This document shows positions 18,603 to 27,562 of a stretch of DNA of 64,000 nucleotides, one piece after another. Origin of the DNA: CAVYXK01 sp963772445 (GTDB lineage: Bacteria > Pseudomonadota > Alphaproteobacteria > Acetobacterales > Acetobacteraceae). How positions within the stretch are numbered: position 1 is the stretch's first letter; each line of letters starts with the position of its first letter. The position numbers were made by a program, and so were the translations under genes. The notes below the pieces were generated by a model. The model searched no databases. It had not been told where the DNA came from and saw only the letters and a program-made list of their open reading frames with translations. The stretch covers positions 62,001 through 126,000 of the forward strand of contig CAVYXK010000001.1 of the NCBI GenBank assembly GCA_963772445.1, given 5' to 3'.

Positions 18603-19772
18603 TTATGGTTCTGTCGGCAGCACCGACCAACCCGCGCTCGCGCGCACTGCGTCGATCACCTCCTGGTGGCGCCAACCGTCGGCCAGCGTGAAATAGCGCC
18701 CGTGAGGCCTGCCGGCGATGTCGGCAACAAAATCGCGGGCTAGCGCGCTCCAGGCTCGCTGCGGCACAACCCAACCCGGTGGCCAGTGCGGCTGCGCTTC
18801 TACCCGTGGCAATGTCGTCAGCACATCGTCCCCGACCGGCACGACGCGGAACGCGTCGTCGCCCTCGCGCCAGAGATGAAGATCGCCTTGGCAATAGGCC
18901 TGTTCGACATGAATCGTGCCGCCTGAGCCATAGAACGCGACGTAATCGCGCAGCATGCCCTTGCGCAGGCAGGAATGGCGGAAAGTGACGCTGACGGCGG
19001 CCTTCGGATCGCTGCCCGGTGCACCGATGCGCGCCAGCACGGTGTACGACCAGTCGCTATCGACTACCCCCCATTCGCCACGCGCCGCCTGCTCCGCTGG
19101 CACGGGGCTTCGTGTCCAGTCGCGGAAATCGTGTGGAAATGGTGCGATCGGCGCGCGCCCGAGATCGTTGCGAGTTTCGCCGGCAACCGCCAGCGTGACG
19201 CCGTCGCAGACGCTCTCGGCAATCGCGAGCTTATGGGTGAAATTGTTGTTCAACCGCCCACCGCCCTGCGCGAGCAGATGCGGCCAACCATGCGGCAGCC
19301 GCTCATGCCAGTGATAATGGGACACGAACTCCGCCTCGAACAGCGTACCGATCGCGCCGTCAGCGATCAGCTTGCGCGCCAGCAGTGCCGCCGGTTGGTA
19401 ATTCGAGGTGGCGGCATATGCGGTGCGCACACCGGCATCGCGAGCAGCGCGCCAAAGGAGTCGCGCATCGGCCGCGGTGGGTGCGAACGGCTTATCGACG
19501 AACAGGTGGCAGCTCTGCGCCAGCGCGGCCTCGATGATCGCGGCATGGCTGTCGCCGGGCGTCGCGACGGCGACGATGTCTGGCCGCAGCTCGAGCAGAG
19601 TCGCGCGCCAGTCGGTGCTGGCGATGGCGACGCCGAGTCGTGCCGCCACGCTCTGCACCACGGCTTCGGTCCGGCTGGCGATGGCAACGACCTCCACGCC
19701 CGCCTGCTGCAACGCAAGGCTGTGCCCTTCGCCGGCTGAGCCGGCTCCTACCACCAGTGCCCGCAATGCCAA
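18603..19772 (-). CDS. Gfo/Idh/MocA family NAD(P)-dependent oxidoreductase
   Basis: 389 residues. The N-terminal Rossmann motif is LVVGAGSAGEGHSLALQQAG, followed by VAVATPGDSHAAIIEAAL and the conserved HLFVDKPFAPT (Lys of the EKP-like motif, here DKP). Such enzymes oxidise sugars or inositols or reduce keto-sugars. The start codon is TTG, supported by a strong AAGGAGG six bases upstream; the next codons are GCA TTG CGG. It leads the transporter operon. Confidence 0.87.
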   Translation of the reverse strand: MALRALVVGAGSAGEGHSLALQQAGVEVVAIASRTEAVVQSVAARLGVAIASTDWRATLLELRPDIVAVATPGDSHAAIIEAALAQSCHLFVDKPFAPTAADARLLWRAARDAGVRTAYAATSNYQPAALLARKLIADGAIGTLFEAEFVSHYHWHERLPHGWPHLLAQGGGRLNNNFTHKLAIAESVCDGVTLAVAGETRNDLGRAPIAPFPHDFRDWTRSPVPAEQAARGEWGVVDSDWSYTVLARIGAPGSDPKAAVSVTFRHSCLRKGMLRDYVAFYGSGGTIHVEQAYCQGDLHLWREGDDAFRVVPVGDDVLTTLPRVEAQPHWPPGWVVPQRAWSALARDFVADIAGRPHGRYFTLADGWRHQEVIDAVRASAGWSVLPTEP

Positions 19773-19818
19773 GACTGTCCTCCTTCCGCCGCGAGCTTAC
19801 CCGGCCAGTGATGGATCA

Positions 19819-20493
19819 TCAGTCTGCCGGTTGCCCTCCCTGCATTAGTGGGCTCAACACGCCCTCCACCCCGGTGATCAGAATCTGCACGCCAATGCAC
19901 AGCAGCAAAAACGCGAACAACCGCGTCACCGTTCGCGTGCCGGTCGGGCCAAGCATGTGAGCGATGCGATCACCGAACCGGTACGCCAGCCAGATCACCG
20001 CAGCATTGGCCGCCGCCGCAGCGCTCAGGCCGACGAAGAAATGCAGTGAGCCGGAGAACGCCAGTGGATGCTCGGCACCGAGCGCCACCGATACGGCGAT
20101 TGTTCCCGGCCCCGTGGTGAACGGAATGGTTAGCGGAAACAGCGCGATGTCCTCCGCCCCCTCGACTGGCGCCGCCTGCTCCTGCTTTTGCGCCTCCCGC
20201 TGTTCCGGCGCGTTCAGCAAGTGCCAGGCGGCTGCCGCCACCACGGCGCCGCCGCCGATGCGCAGCGCCTCAACGCTGATGCCGAAGAACGCGAGGATGA
20301 ACGAGCCGGCCCACAGCGCGACCAGCATCACCAGCAGGGAATATAGCGCTACCTGTCTGGCCAGGCGCTCGCGCTCGCGCTCCGCCCGGCTTTCGGTCAC
20401 TTCGAAGAAGATGAAGGCGCCAGTCAACGGGTTGATGATCGAAAACAGCGCCGGAAAGCCGAGCAGAAATGCTTGCACCGCCGTGACAGACAT
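19819..20493 (-). CDS. MarC family integral membrane protein
   Basis: 224 residues with about six transmembrane helices. The signature is FPALFSIINPLTGAFIFFEV at the start and LFPLTIPFTTGPGTIAVSVAL in the middle, followed by GTRTVTRLFAFLLLCIGVQI. MarC/UPF0056 proteins sit in the inner membrane and their transport role is unsettled. It is a single gene, divergent from the unknown protein at 20806. Confidence 0.88.
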   Translation of the reverse strand: MSVTAVQAFLLGFPALFSIINPLTGAFIFFEVTESRAERERERLARQVALYSLLVMLVALWAGSFILAFFGISVEALRIGGGAVVAAAAWHLLNAPEQREAQKQEQAAPVEGAEDIALFPLTIPFTTGPGTIAVSVALGAEHPLAFSGSLHFFVGLSAAAAANAAVIWLAYRFGDRIAHMLGPTGTRTVTRLFAFLLLCIGVQILITGVEGVLSPLMQGGQPAD

Positions 20494-20805
20494 GGAAGCT
20501 CAGAACCTGACCCGAAATGCCGCTACCTTCATCCACCTTGCCTTGTGCGCCGCGTGCTGCAAAGGCTGGTGCAATCGCCCATGAACCCTCCGGCCAAATG
20601 AGGTGACCGAGAGCCAGCCGGTTATCCAGTGGCTGCTCCTGCTGGGATGGCAGAGCGTACTCCAATTTTGGCTCGATTACTGTACCCGAGGCGATCCTGT
20701 CGCGGGAGGAGTAGCTGGCGCTGGCGGCGTTCCATGCGATGATCGAAGGCATGGTTCAGAGGGCCGCCGCCTCCATTCCGCAACCTGAGAGGTGACTTGA
20801 GGTCG
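20494..20805. other. Intergenic stretch without a recognised gene
   Basis: About 310 bases between the divergent MarC and unknown-protein genes. No open frame with family features, no tRNA and no T-tailed hairpin was seen. It presumably holds both promoters. A short open stretch on the plus strand near 20710-20790 (FHAMIEGMVQRAAASIPQ) might be a decayed gene end, but this is too weak to call. Confidence 0.4.
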
Positions 20806-21990
20806 ATGGACAGGTCAGTCAGTTCGGGATCGCTTCTGTGCATCGATTTCGGCATCGGTGGCGACGATACGTTCTACTTGGGAGCTGGTTGGTCAGGTGA
20901 CGAACCATGCTTCCGTTGGGCCATTGGCACGGAGAGCGAACTGTGGATCCGCAACCCTGGAAGCGAAGGAGATTGCCTCCTGGAGTTCGATGTCGCGCCA
21001 CTTGTCCAGCAGCCTATTCTGTCCTGTCAACACCTTAGCGTGTTTGTGCGCGGAACCCTGATCGGCTGGACGGCGTTAGCGGCACGATCGAATCTTGGGT
21101 TGCGCATTCCGGCCAGCGTGTTTGAGGGACCTGGTCCGGTAAAGCTGCTGTTCGCGCACCCCGATGCTGCACGGCCCTCCGACCTGGGGCAGGGTCAGGA
21201 CGACAGACGGTTGGCTTTGAGCTTCCGCCGCCTTTGTCTCTCGCGAATTGTGGGGGACCTGGCGCCGGGCCGCCTCATAGATTGGAAAGGAGTGGCACTG
21301 GGAGAAGTGGAGCAACGCACGGGTCTCTTAGCGGCCGAACTCATGCTAAAGTTCGAGAGCATAGGTGACAACTGTGAGTTCGGATTGGTGCAGCGCCGAT
21401 GCGGAGCGGAACCACTTGGTTTATTGCGATTCTCTAACTTAGAGCTGCACCGCCTGATTTGGGGCCTGCGGCGTGGCTTCGAAGGATTGGGTGGTGTGCA
21501 TAATCTAGACTTCTGGCTTACGGAGGGAATGAGGCGAGAATACGTAATTCGCGATCGCCAGTATGGGTTAGTGTTCCACACCTTTCTCTATGAGAATGAA
21601 GTGGCTCAGAACAAGCTGCTGCCGCAGCAAGCGGAACGGTTGAATTTCCTGCGCAGAAAGTTTCTCGAGGATCTGCGGAACGGTGAAAAGATTCTTGTTT
21701 GCAAGCGTAATGCTACACTTTCCGGGTCAGACATGCTCGCGCTGCATGCGGAGCTCAATCGCTATGGAACCAACACACTCCTCTGGGTGACAGCAAGCGA
21801 CGGGGATCACACGCCAGGCACCGTGGATCGGGTAATGCCCGGGCTTTTGCGTGGATATATCGACCGGTTTGCGCCCTATGAAAACGCCCACGACCTTTCG
21901 CTGGAGGTCTGGCTTAGCATCTGCGTAAACGCTTTTCTCCTCAATCGAACCGCCAGTGCCGCTGACGATAGCCTCGGGATCACGACATGA
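20806..21990 (+). CDS. Two-domain protein of unknown function with SIGDNCEFG motif
   Basis: About 394 residues. The first 120 look like an all-beta domain (GWSGDEPCFRWAIGTESELW, QPILSCQHLSVFVRG) resembling accessory sugar-binding-like domains of glycosyltransferase-associated proteins. The C-terminal 200 residues start at LMLKFESIGDNCEFGLVQRR and continue LLRFSNLELHRLIWGLRRGF, a motif seen in uncharacterised alphaproteobacterial proteins and in DUF1796-like putative cysteine peptidases. I do not recognise a precise family. Base use is more AT-rich than its neighbours, so it may have been acquired. The start is ambiguous: ATG 20806, or TTG 20797 just after GAGAGG. Confidence 0.65.
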   Translation: MDRSVSSGSLLCIDFGIGGDDTFYLGAGWSGDEPCFRWAIGTESELWIRNPGSEGDCLLEFDVAPLVQQPILSCQHLSVFVRGTLIGWTALAARSNLGLRIPASVFEGPGPVKLLFAHPDAARPSDLGQGQDDRRLALSFRRLCLSRIVGDLAPGRLIDWKGVALGEVEQRTGLLAAELMLKFESIGDNCEFGLVQRRCGAEPLGLLRFSNLELHRLIWGLRRGFEGLGGVHNLDFWLTEGMRREYVIRDRQYGLVFHTFLYENEVAQNKLLPQQAERLNFLRRKFLEDLRNGEKILVCKRNATLSGSDMLALHAELNRYGTNTLLWVTASDGDHTPGTVDRVMPGLLRGYIDRFAPYENAHDLSLEVWLSICVNAFLLNRTASAADDSLGITT

Positions 21991-22023
21991 ATCACAGACC
22001 AACAAACCTGCGGACAGTGGAGC

Positions 22024-22842
22024 TCAGCACCGGCGTGGCAACGGCATGAAATTGGTCATCTTGGCGTCCATAACAAAATCGCCAAAATCCATTGTCAGGT
22101 CGTCGGCGACGCCGTTGTCCCAATAGCGCATCGCCACCTCGTAATCCGGTGTCATGCTGTCCGAATCCATGCCGAAGAACGCGATGTGAACGCGTGTGCT
22201 GGGCAACGCGGCCAAAGTCGGCCACCTGGATGCCTGCGGCTTCTTCCAGTCGATGACGACGATCGAGCTGTCCTCGGCGCCGGTGTCGTCGGTGCCGTCG
22301 AACAGCGGCAGATTGAGATGCTTGCGGCTGGCTTCGGCCGCGGCGATCACCGCAGCGGTATGGGCCATCGGGAATAGCGTGCCGGCTGGCAGCTTCTTGG
22401 TCATCGTCTCGGGCGTGGTGTAGTGCGCCACCCCCGGCCCACCTGGCCGGTCCAGTTTGGCGTCGCCGTCTGTCTGACTGGTCACCGCGCCATCAGTGGT
22501 CTGCTTGACATGAAAGCGGAACCGCAGCCCGTCCTTGGACTCCCAAGTGGCGTAGTCGGAGATCATCCGGATGTTCTGGCCATCGGTATTGGTAATTGTC
22601 ATGTCGAGTTGCTGGCGCACCGCCCAGCCGTCGCAGGCGTCGATCACCTCGTAGCCCATGGTGCCGGTCGCACCGACCACGTCGCCGCTGCGCGCCTGGT
22701 TGAGGGTCATTTTGTACAGGGCACGGTGCGCCGCCAGATGGATCGCCGCCTCGGTCGGGATCGGCGGAGCCGGAATTGTTGGGGCAGCCGCCGTCGGGAC
22801 GGCGAGCAGCAGCAGGACCGCCAGGGCGGCAGGTAGACGCAT
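22024..22842 (-). CDS. Periplasmic cell-envelope integrity protein EipB-like (DUF1849)
   Basis: 272 residues. The signal peptide MRLPAALAVLLLLAVPTAAA decides the start at 22842 over a longer frame. The mature protein begins with LAAHRALYKMTLNQARSGDV and GTMGYEVIDACDGWAVRQQL, the DUF1849 pattern, with RMISDYATWESKDGLRFRF later. EipB proteins of Brucella are periplasmic beta-spiral proteins needed for envelope integrity. The gene precedes no obvious partner; aspS lies upstream on the same strand. Confidence 0.82.
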   Translation of the reverse strand: MRLPAALAVLLLLAVPTAAAPTIPAPPIPTEAAIHLAAHRALYKMTLNQARSGDVVGATGTMGYEVIDACDGWAVRQQLDMTITNTDGQNIRMISDYATWESKDGLRFRFHVKQTTDGAVTSQTDGDAKLDRPGGPGVAHYTTPETMTKKLPAGTLFPMAHTAAVIAAAEASRKHLNLPLFDGTDDTGAEDSSIVVIDWKKPQASRWPTLAALPSTRVHIAFFGMDSDSMTPDYEVAMRYWDNGVADDLTMDFGDFVMDAKMTNFMPLPRRC

Positions 22843-22932
22843 GGACTGGGTTCTCCGTATCGAGCGCTTTAGGAAGCGTAGAGCGTATCGCACGCCTCTG
22901 GAATTCAGCGAAATCTGCAAGGCCGGCAGCCG

Positions 22933-24714
22933 TCAGTCCCGCTTCGGCGGAAGATCGAGCTTCAGCGATAGCTCCTTGAGCCGCTCCGGCGGGACCGGTG
23001 CTGGCGCGCCCATCATCAGGTCTTCGCCTTGCTGGTTCAGCGGGAACAGGATCACCTCCCGCAGGTTCGGCTCTTCCGCCAACAGCATGACGATGCGGTC
23101 GATACCCGGCGCCGAGCCGCCATGCGGGGGCGCACCGTAGCGGAACGCGTTCAGCATGCCGCCGAACCGCGCCTCCACCTCGGCCGCTTTGTACCCGGCG
23201 ATTTCGAACGCGCGCAGCATAATATCAGGGCGATGGTTGCGGATCGCCCCGGAAGACAGCTCCACGCCGTTGCACACGATGTCGTACTGGAACGCCTTGA
23301 TCGAGAGTGGGTCCTGCGTGTTCAGCGCCTCGAGCCCGCCCTGCGGCATGCTGAACGGGTTGTGGCTGAAATCGATCTGCTCAGTTTCCTCGTTCAGCTC
23401 GTACATAGGGAAATCGGTGATCCAGCAGAAGCGGAACGCGCCGGTCTCGTTCAAGCCGAGCTCCTCACCCAGCCGCGTGCGTACCAGGCCGGCAAATTTT
23501 GCTGCCGCGTCCGGCTGGCCGGCGGCGAAGAACACCGCGTCGCCGGGCTGAAGGCCACAGGCTGAGCGGATCGCGGCCGCGCTCTCCGGCTCCAGGTTGC
23601 GGGCGATGGGCCCCTTCGGACCGTCCGTCTCGAAGACGATATAGCCGAGCCCACCTGCACCTTCCTCCTTGGCCCAGTCGTTCAGCTTGTCGAAGAAGCT
23701 GCGTGGCTGGCCGGCGGCACCCGGTGCGGGAATGGCGCGTACCACTCCGCCGGATGCCGCGATCCGGGCGAACAGGCCAAATTTCGATCCGGCGAAATGC
23801 GCGGTCACGTCGCTGATACGCAACGGATTGCGCAAGTCCGGCTTGTCGGTACCATAACGGAATAGCGCGGTGTCATAGGGAATGCGTTCGAACGGCGGCG
23901 GCGAGACGCTTCGTCTCTGTGCAAACTCCTCGAACACGCCGGCGAGCACCGGCTCGATCGCCGCGAACACATCTTCCTGCGTCACGTAGCTCATCTCGAA
24001 ATCGAGCTGATAGAATTCCCCCGGAGACCGGTCAGCACGCGATGCCTCGTCGCGAAAGCAGGGCGCGATCTGAAAGTATCGATCGAAACCGGCAACCATA
24101 ATTAGCTGCTTGAACTGCTGCGGCGCCTGCGGCAGTGCGTAGAACTTGCCGGGATGCAGCCGCGACGGCACCAGGAAGTCGCGGGCCCCTTCCGGGCTGG
24201 AAGCGGTCAGGATCGGCGTGGCGAACTCGGTGAAACCGGCTGCGATCATCCGCCGGCGGATCGAGGCTATCACCTGCGCCCGCAGCATCATATTCCGGTG
24301 CAGCTTGTCGCGACGGAGGTCGATGAAGCGATATGTCAGGCGGATCTCTTCGGGATATTTCTCGTCGCCCGCCACCTGCATTGGCAGCACGTCGGCGGCC
24401 GATTGCACGAGCAGCTCGTTCACCCGCAGCTCGATCTCGCCGGTCGGCAGTCGCGGGTTCACCGTGCCAGGTTCGCGCGGTACCACCTCGCCGGTCACTG
24501 TGATCACGCTCTCCGGCCGCACCCGGTCGGCCGCCTCGAAGGCGGGGCTGCCGGCAGCGAACACGCACTGGGTGATGCCGTAATGGTCGCGCAGGTCAAA
24601 GAACAGGAGGCCACCGTGGTCGCGTTTGCTGTGCACCCAGCCGGACAGCCGGGCCGTCTGCCCGGCATCGGCAAGGCGCAGCGCGCCGGCTGTGTGGGTG
24701 CGATAGGCGTGCAT
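22933..24714 (-). CDS. aspS: Aspartate--tRNA ligase
   Basis: About 593 residues, the length of bacterial-type class II AspRS. Order: OB-fold anticodon domain (LSGWVHSKRDHGGLLFFDLR), motif 2 region (FRDEASRADRSPGEFYQLDF), GAD insertion domain and motif 3 (GGSAPGIDRIVMLLAEEPNL). The His in KRDHGG aligns with the residue linked to relaxed tRNA(Asn) recognition in Pseudomonas AspRS, so the enzyme may be non-discriminating and need GatCAB; this is inference. The start at MHAYRTH is chosen; an upstream TTG at 24735 is less likely. Confidence 0.95.
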   Translation of the reverse strand: MHAYRTHTAGALRLADAGQTARLSGWVHSKRDHGGLLFFDLRDHYGITQCVFAAGSPAFEAADRVRPESVITVTGEVVPREPGTVNPRLPTGEIELRVNELLVQSAADVLPMQVAGDEKYPEEIRLTYRFIDLRRDKLHRNMMLRAQVIASIRRRMIAAGFTEFATPILTASSPEGARDFLVPSRLHPGKFYALPQAPQQFKQLIMVAGFDRYFQIAPCFRDEASRADRSPGEFYQLDFEMSYVTQEDVFAAIEPVLAGVFEEFAQRRSVSPPPFERIPYDTALFRYGTDKPDLRNPLRISDVTAHFAGSKFGLFARIAASGGVVRAIPAPGAAGQPRSFFDKLNDWAKEEGAGGLGYIVFETDGPKGPIARNLEPESAAAIRSACGLQPGDAVFFAAGQPDAAAKFAGLVRTRLGEELGLNETGAFRFCWITDFPMYELNEETEQIDFSHNPFSMPQGGLEALNTQDPLSIKAFQYDIVCNGVELSSGAIRNHRPDIMLRAFEIAGYKAAEVEARFGGMLNAFRYGAPPHGGSAPGIDRIVMLLAEEPNLREVILFPLNQQGEDLMMGAPAPVPPERLKELSLKLDLPPKRD

Positions 24715-24888
24715 CTGCGGCCGTGTTCCGGTCAATGAGGGGCGGCAGACAAGGCCGCGACCCTGGGTAAGTCAAGCCGACCTTGCCGGAGGCCACGCAA
24801 GCGAACGCCCCACGCCGACACGCCATCGATGTTGCATATGTGCCACCGGCCCTGGTAACTTACACGGGCATTTCAACGGAACCAACCC

Positions 24889-25161
24889 ATGCAATCGTCC
24901 CTCTTCGAGGCGCGCGCCCGTAAACGGACGGTCAGCCTGACCATCAACAGCGACCTGTACGCCCAGATCAGGGCAGCCAGGATCAATGCATCCCAGGTGA
25001 CGGAAGAGGCACTGGCGCAGGCCCTGCGAGACAAGCAGATCGAAATCCTGCGCCAGGAGATTTGCCGGGACCGGAACGCGCTGGCGAAATACGTCTCAGA
25101 GCATGGCGATCCGGCAGCGGAGCTGCGGGAGATGTTCGAGCAATCGCCCGATGCAGCATGA
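24889..25161 (+). CDS. ccdA: CcdA-type antitoxin
   Basis: 90 residues. A ribbon-helix-helix start (RARKRTVSLTINSDLYAQIR) is followed by QVTEEALAQALRD and a C-terminal toxin-binding tail with NALAKYVSEHGDP. CcdA binds the gyrase poison CcdB and represses the operon. The reading frame is intact and its stop overlaps the ccdB start by 11 bases. The ribosome site is weak (CGGAACC). Confidence 0.85.
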   Translation: MQSSLFEARARKRTVSLTINSDLYAQIRAARINASQVTEEALAQALRDKQIEILRQEICRDRNALAKYVSEHGDPAAELREMFEQSPDAA

Positions 25162-25461
25162 TGTCGTCGCCAATCCCGCACGCAATACGCGCGCGCATTT
25201 CCATTGATCGCAGTTCTCCAGGCGGATCTGGCAGGCGACGGACCAGGGGGCGTCGTGGCGCCGCTCGCACCGCGGGCTGCTTTGCCTGATGCCGTTGGTC
25301 GCCTGATGCCGATCGTGAGGCATGGCGATGGCGAGTACCTGCTCGCGGTCGAGCTGATGACCTCTATCCCGCAAACCGAACTGCGACGGCCACTCGGATC
25401 GATTGCCACCCACCGCGATGATATCACGCGTGCTCTGGATTGGCTCTTCACGGGTATCTGA
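25151..25461 (+). pseudogene. ccdB: CcdB-type gyrase-poison toxin, frameshifted
   Basis: Reading starts at the ATG overlapping ccdA: MQHDVVANPARNTRAHF, then a stop. The rest of the toxin (PLIAVLQADLAGDGPGGVVA, MTSIPQTELRRPLGSIATHR, ALDWLFTGI) is in the next frame. A TTCC run near 25200 should be TTCCC, so one C has been lost. With the antitoxin intact, this looks like a disarmed addiction module. A TTG at 25204 could start a shortened product lacking the first strands. Confidence 0.85.
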
Positions 25462-25841
25462 TCCGATGACCGATCGCCGTTGCCGCCCTGCCGCGGGGAG
25501 GGCCGGTAGACAAGGCTCGGCCCCAAACCAAGTCAAACCGCCCCCGCCACTCCCCGGAGCGGAGTTTCTTCGCAAGACGCCACGGCATCGCCGGGCTGGT
25601 TCGACAGGGCGGTACAACTACCCCGGAGGCGCCATCGAAACCGCCCGACTTGGGAGAGCTCACCTGAGCCGGGTTGACGGACTGCTTCCGCCCTACGCTT
25701 CCATCAGCCGATAAATACAACCGCAGGTTAGTTGCGGGAGGGGGATTCTGTGTAACCGTCTGCAACGTTTAACGATCGACGGCGCCCCGGAGCGCTCCGC
25801 CGTGCCGCCCGAACGTGATCATTTGTTCTACGGGGGTTGCA
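25462..25841. other. Intergenic stretch with an aspS-leader-like segment
   Basis: About 380 bases with no gene. Positions near 25500-25545 (GTAGACAAGGC, then AAGTCAAACCG) resemble the stretch just upstream of aspS near 24744-24780 (CAGACAAGGC, then AAGTCAAGCCG), which may be an old partial duplication. Otherwise nothing was recognised. Confidence 0.35.
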
Positions 25842-26436
25842 ATGGTGTCACGCGCGACACTTCTTGTCACGGTTCTATCCGCGACCTTGGGACTCACATC
25901 GCCTGCGGCAAAGGCTAATCTGATCGTCAATCCGACCTTTGCTGGCATAGACGTGTTGCAGGGAGGGCCGCCCCCTGGAACAACGGCAGGAGGATGGACA
26001 TTTGTAAATGGTTCGGGAGCGTACCTTTCCAGCGGCGCTCAAGGCGGGTATCTCAATGGCTTGTGTTGCGCCGCTCTCGGCAGCATACAGCAGTCCGTCG
26101 GCACGGTTCCTGGAGCACTTTACCACATTGACTTCTTTCTCACTCAGAATGGCAATTTCAGAGGCTCAATAGACGTGGAGTTCGGAGGCACCATTGGGTA
26201 CTCCGCAACCAATCCGCCAATTCCGGCTGGTACTTATGAGGAGTTCAGTTTTGATGCGACGGCGACGAGTTCAAGCACACTGTTCTCCTTTAACGGATCC
26301 AATCTCGCTGGCACAGTTTGGATTGACAACGTGTCGGCAGTAGGGGCTACGCCGGTCGTTCCCGAACCCGGTTCGCTCATCCTCCTTGCAGGCGGCCTAT
26401 TGGGGCTTGGCGATCCATCGTCGCAAGTACGGCTGA
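25842..26436 (+). pseudogene. PEP-CTERM secreted protein, frameshift at the sorting tail
   Basis: The protein starts with a signal peptide (ATLLVTVLSATLGLTSPAAK) and NLIVNPTFAGIDV, the start of a galactose-binding/choice-of-anchor-like beta domain. The exosortase sorting signal VVPEPGSLILLAGGLLGLG is near the end. A short indel after GLG near 26410 throws the reading into a read-through ending at 26456. In the other frame the expected basic tail IHRRKYG ends at 26436. The anchor helix is kept but the Arg-rich end is lost. Base use is AT-richer than around it. No exosortase gene is in the window. Start: GGGGG lies upstream of the ATG at 25842. Confidence 0.72.
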
Positions 26437-26747
26437 GCCAGCTGGAGCCCCGCTGAAAGCGGGACCGACGCTGGGCGGGATCCGGCACGCGGGTTTTGCG
26501 TGCCGCCAGAGGGCTTCTCGGAGGAGCGAGGACGAGCTTGCCCAGCGCACGGAGGTCGTAGCCCGCGACCGCACCCACCGGCGGCCGTGACATGGGTCGG
26601 CGAGTCGGTGACACGCCGCCTCGGCCCAACGACACAACCCTGTCCTGAAACCGGTTTACTGTCCCCATCCCGGCGGCGCCGACAAATCCCGCCAGCGGCG
26701 CCGAGTCCAACCGGCAGGGCGCGATGCCGCGGGTCGCCTGCTGCCCC

Positions 26748-27164
26748 TCAACCCGTGCCCAGCACCCCGATATCGAGCATCCGCGCCGCGCCACGCAGAT
26801 CGCGATCCAGAGTGGCGAGCGGCAGACTGCGCCGCCGCGCTAGTTCCAGATAGGCGGCATCGTAAAGGGTAAGCGAAAACCGTTCCGCCAACCGCAGCGT
26901 GGTTGACCAGGCATAGCTATTGGTGTCGCCGTCGATAGTGATCGGCATCACCGCAAGTTCGGCCAACGAATCATCGCGATACACCGTATCGATCCGCTGT
27001 CGTCGGATTGCCATCTGAAGGGCGTTCGCCAGTTCCAGACGCCAATGCGCCGGGACCACGGCACCCGTATCCGACACGCGATCCAGCAACTCCTCGGTTT
27101 CGCGTGTGCTCTCGTCCTCGAAATACCAAGCCAGCGCGAGCGAGGCGTCGATCACGATGGTCAA
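26748..27164 (-). CDS. PIN-domain ribonuclease toxin (VapC-like)
   Basis: 138 residues. Acidic catalytic residues of the PIN fold are present: Asp in IVIDASLALAWYFEDE, Glu in HWRLELANAL, Asp in LTLYDAAYLELARR and Asp in LATLDRDLRGAA. VapC toxins cut tRNA or rRNA. Its ATG overlaps the antitoxin stop (ATGA). The reading frame is intact, unlike the other two toxin genes in the window. Confidence 0.87.
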   Translation of the reverse strand: MTIVIDASLALAWYFEDESTRETEELLDRVSDTGAVVPAHWRLELANALQMAIRRQRIDTVYRDDSLAELAVMPITIDGDTNSYAWSTTLRLAERFSLTLYDAAYLELARRRSLPLATLDRDLRGAARMLDIGVLGTG

Positions 27165-27403
27165 GGGCGGCCCTCATTGATGAGGTCCTTGAGGTTCAGA
27201 CCCCCCAGCGTCACGCCCTTGCGGCGCGCGCGGATACGTGCGGCCGCGCCCCGGGCACGCTCACGATCGAACGCGGCGTCGGGCGCTGCCAGCCGAGCTA
27301 CGGCCTTGCCACGACGGGTGATGATGACCTCTTCGCCGGATTCGACCCAATCGAGTAGCTGGCCGAGCCTGCTCTTCGCCTCGAAGGCTCCGATCTCTTT
27401 CAT
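27161..27403 (-). CDS. Phd/YefM-type antitoxin partner of the PIN toxin
   Basis: 80 residues starting MKEIGAFEAKSRLGQLLDWV, then SGEEVIITRRGKAVARLA, the Phd/YefM DNA-binding fold. The C-terminal part (ARIRARRKGVTLGG, LKDLINEGRP) is the toxin-binding tail typical of VapC partners. A longer upstream frame is rejected because homology begins at this Met. Confidence 0.86.
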   Translation of the reverse strand: MKEIGAFEAKSRLGQLLDWVESGEEVIITRRGKAVARLAAPDAAFDRERARGAAARIRARRKGVTLGGLNLKDLINEGRP

Positions 27404-27562
27404 GTCGCAACGGTCCAGTCTGTTGTCCAGACCAATCTCGACATGCGCAACGGATTTGTCAACACACGGATGGGCTGGCGATGGCCCCAGACCGAAGGGC
27501 AGTGACAAATCGCACTACCGGACGCCGGAGCCGATCCTCGGGGACGCTCGGCGCCGCGATCC

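Noticed and set aside
26234..26794. 186-residue minus-strand frame after the PEP-CTERM gene
   Set aside because: It overlaps the PEP-CTERM gene antisense and shows no family pattern; the 26457-26747 stretch looks non-coding.
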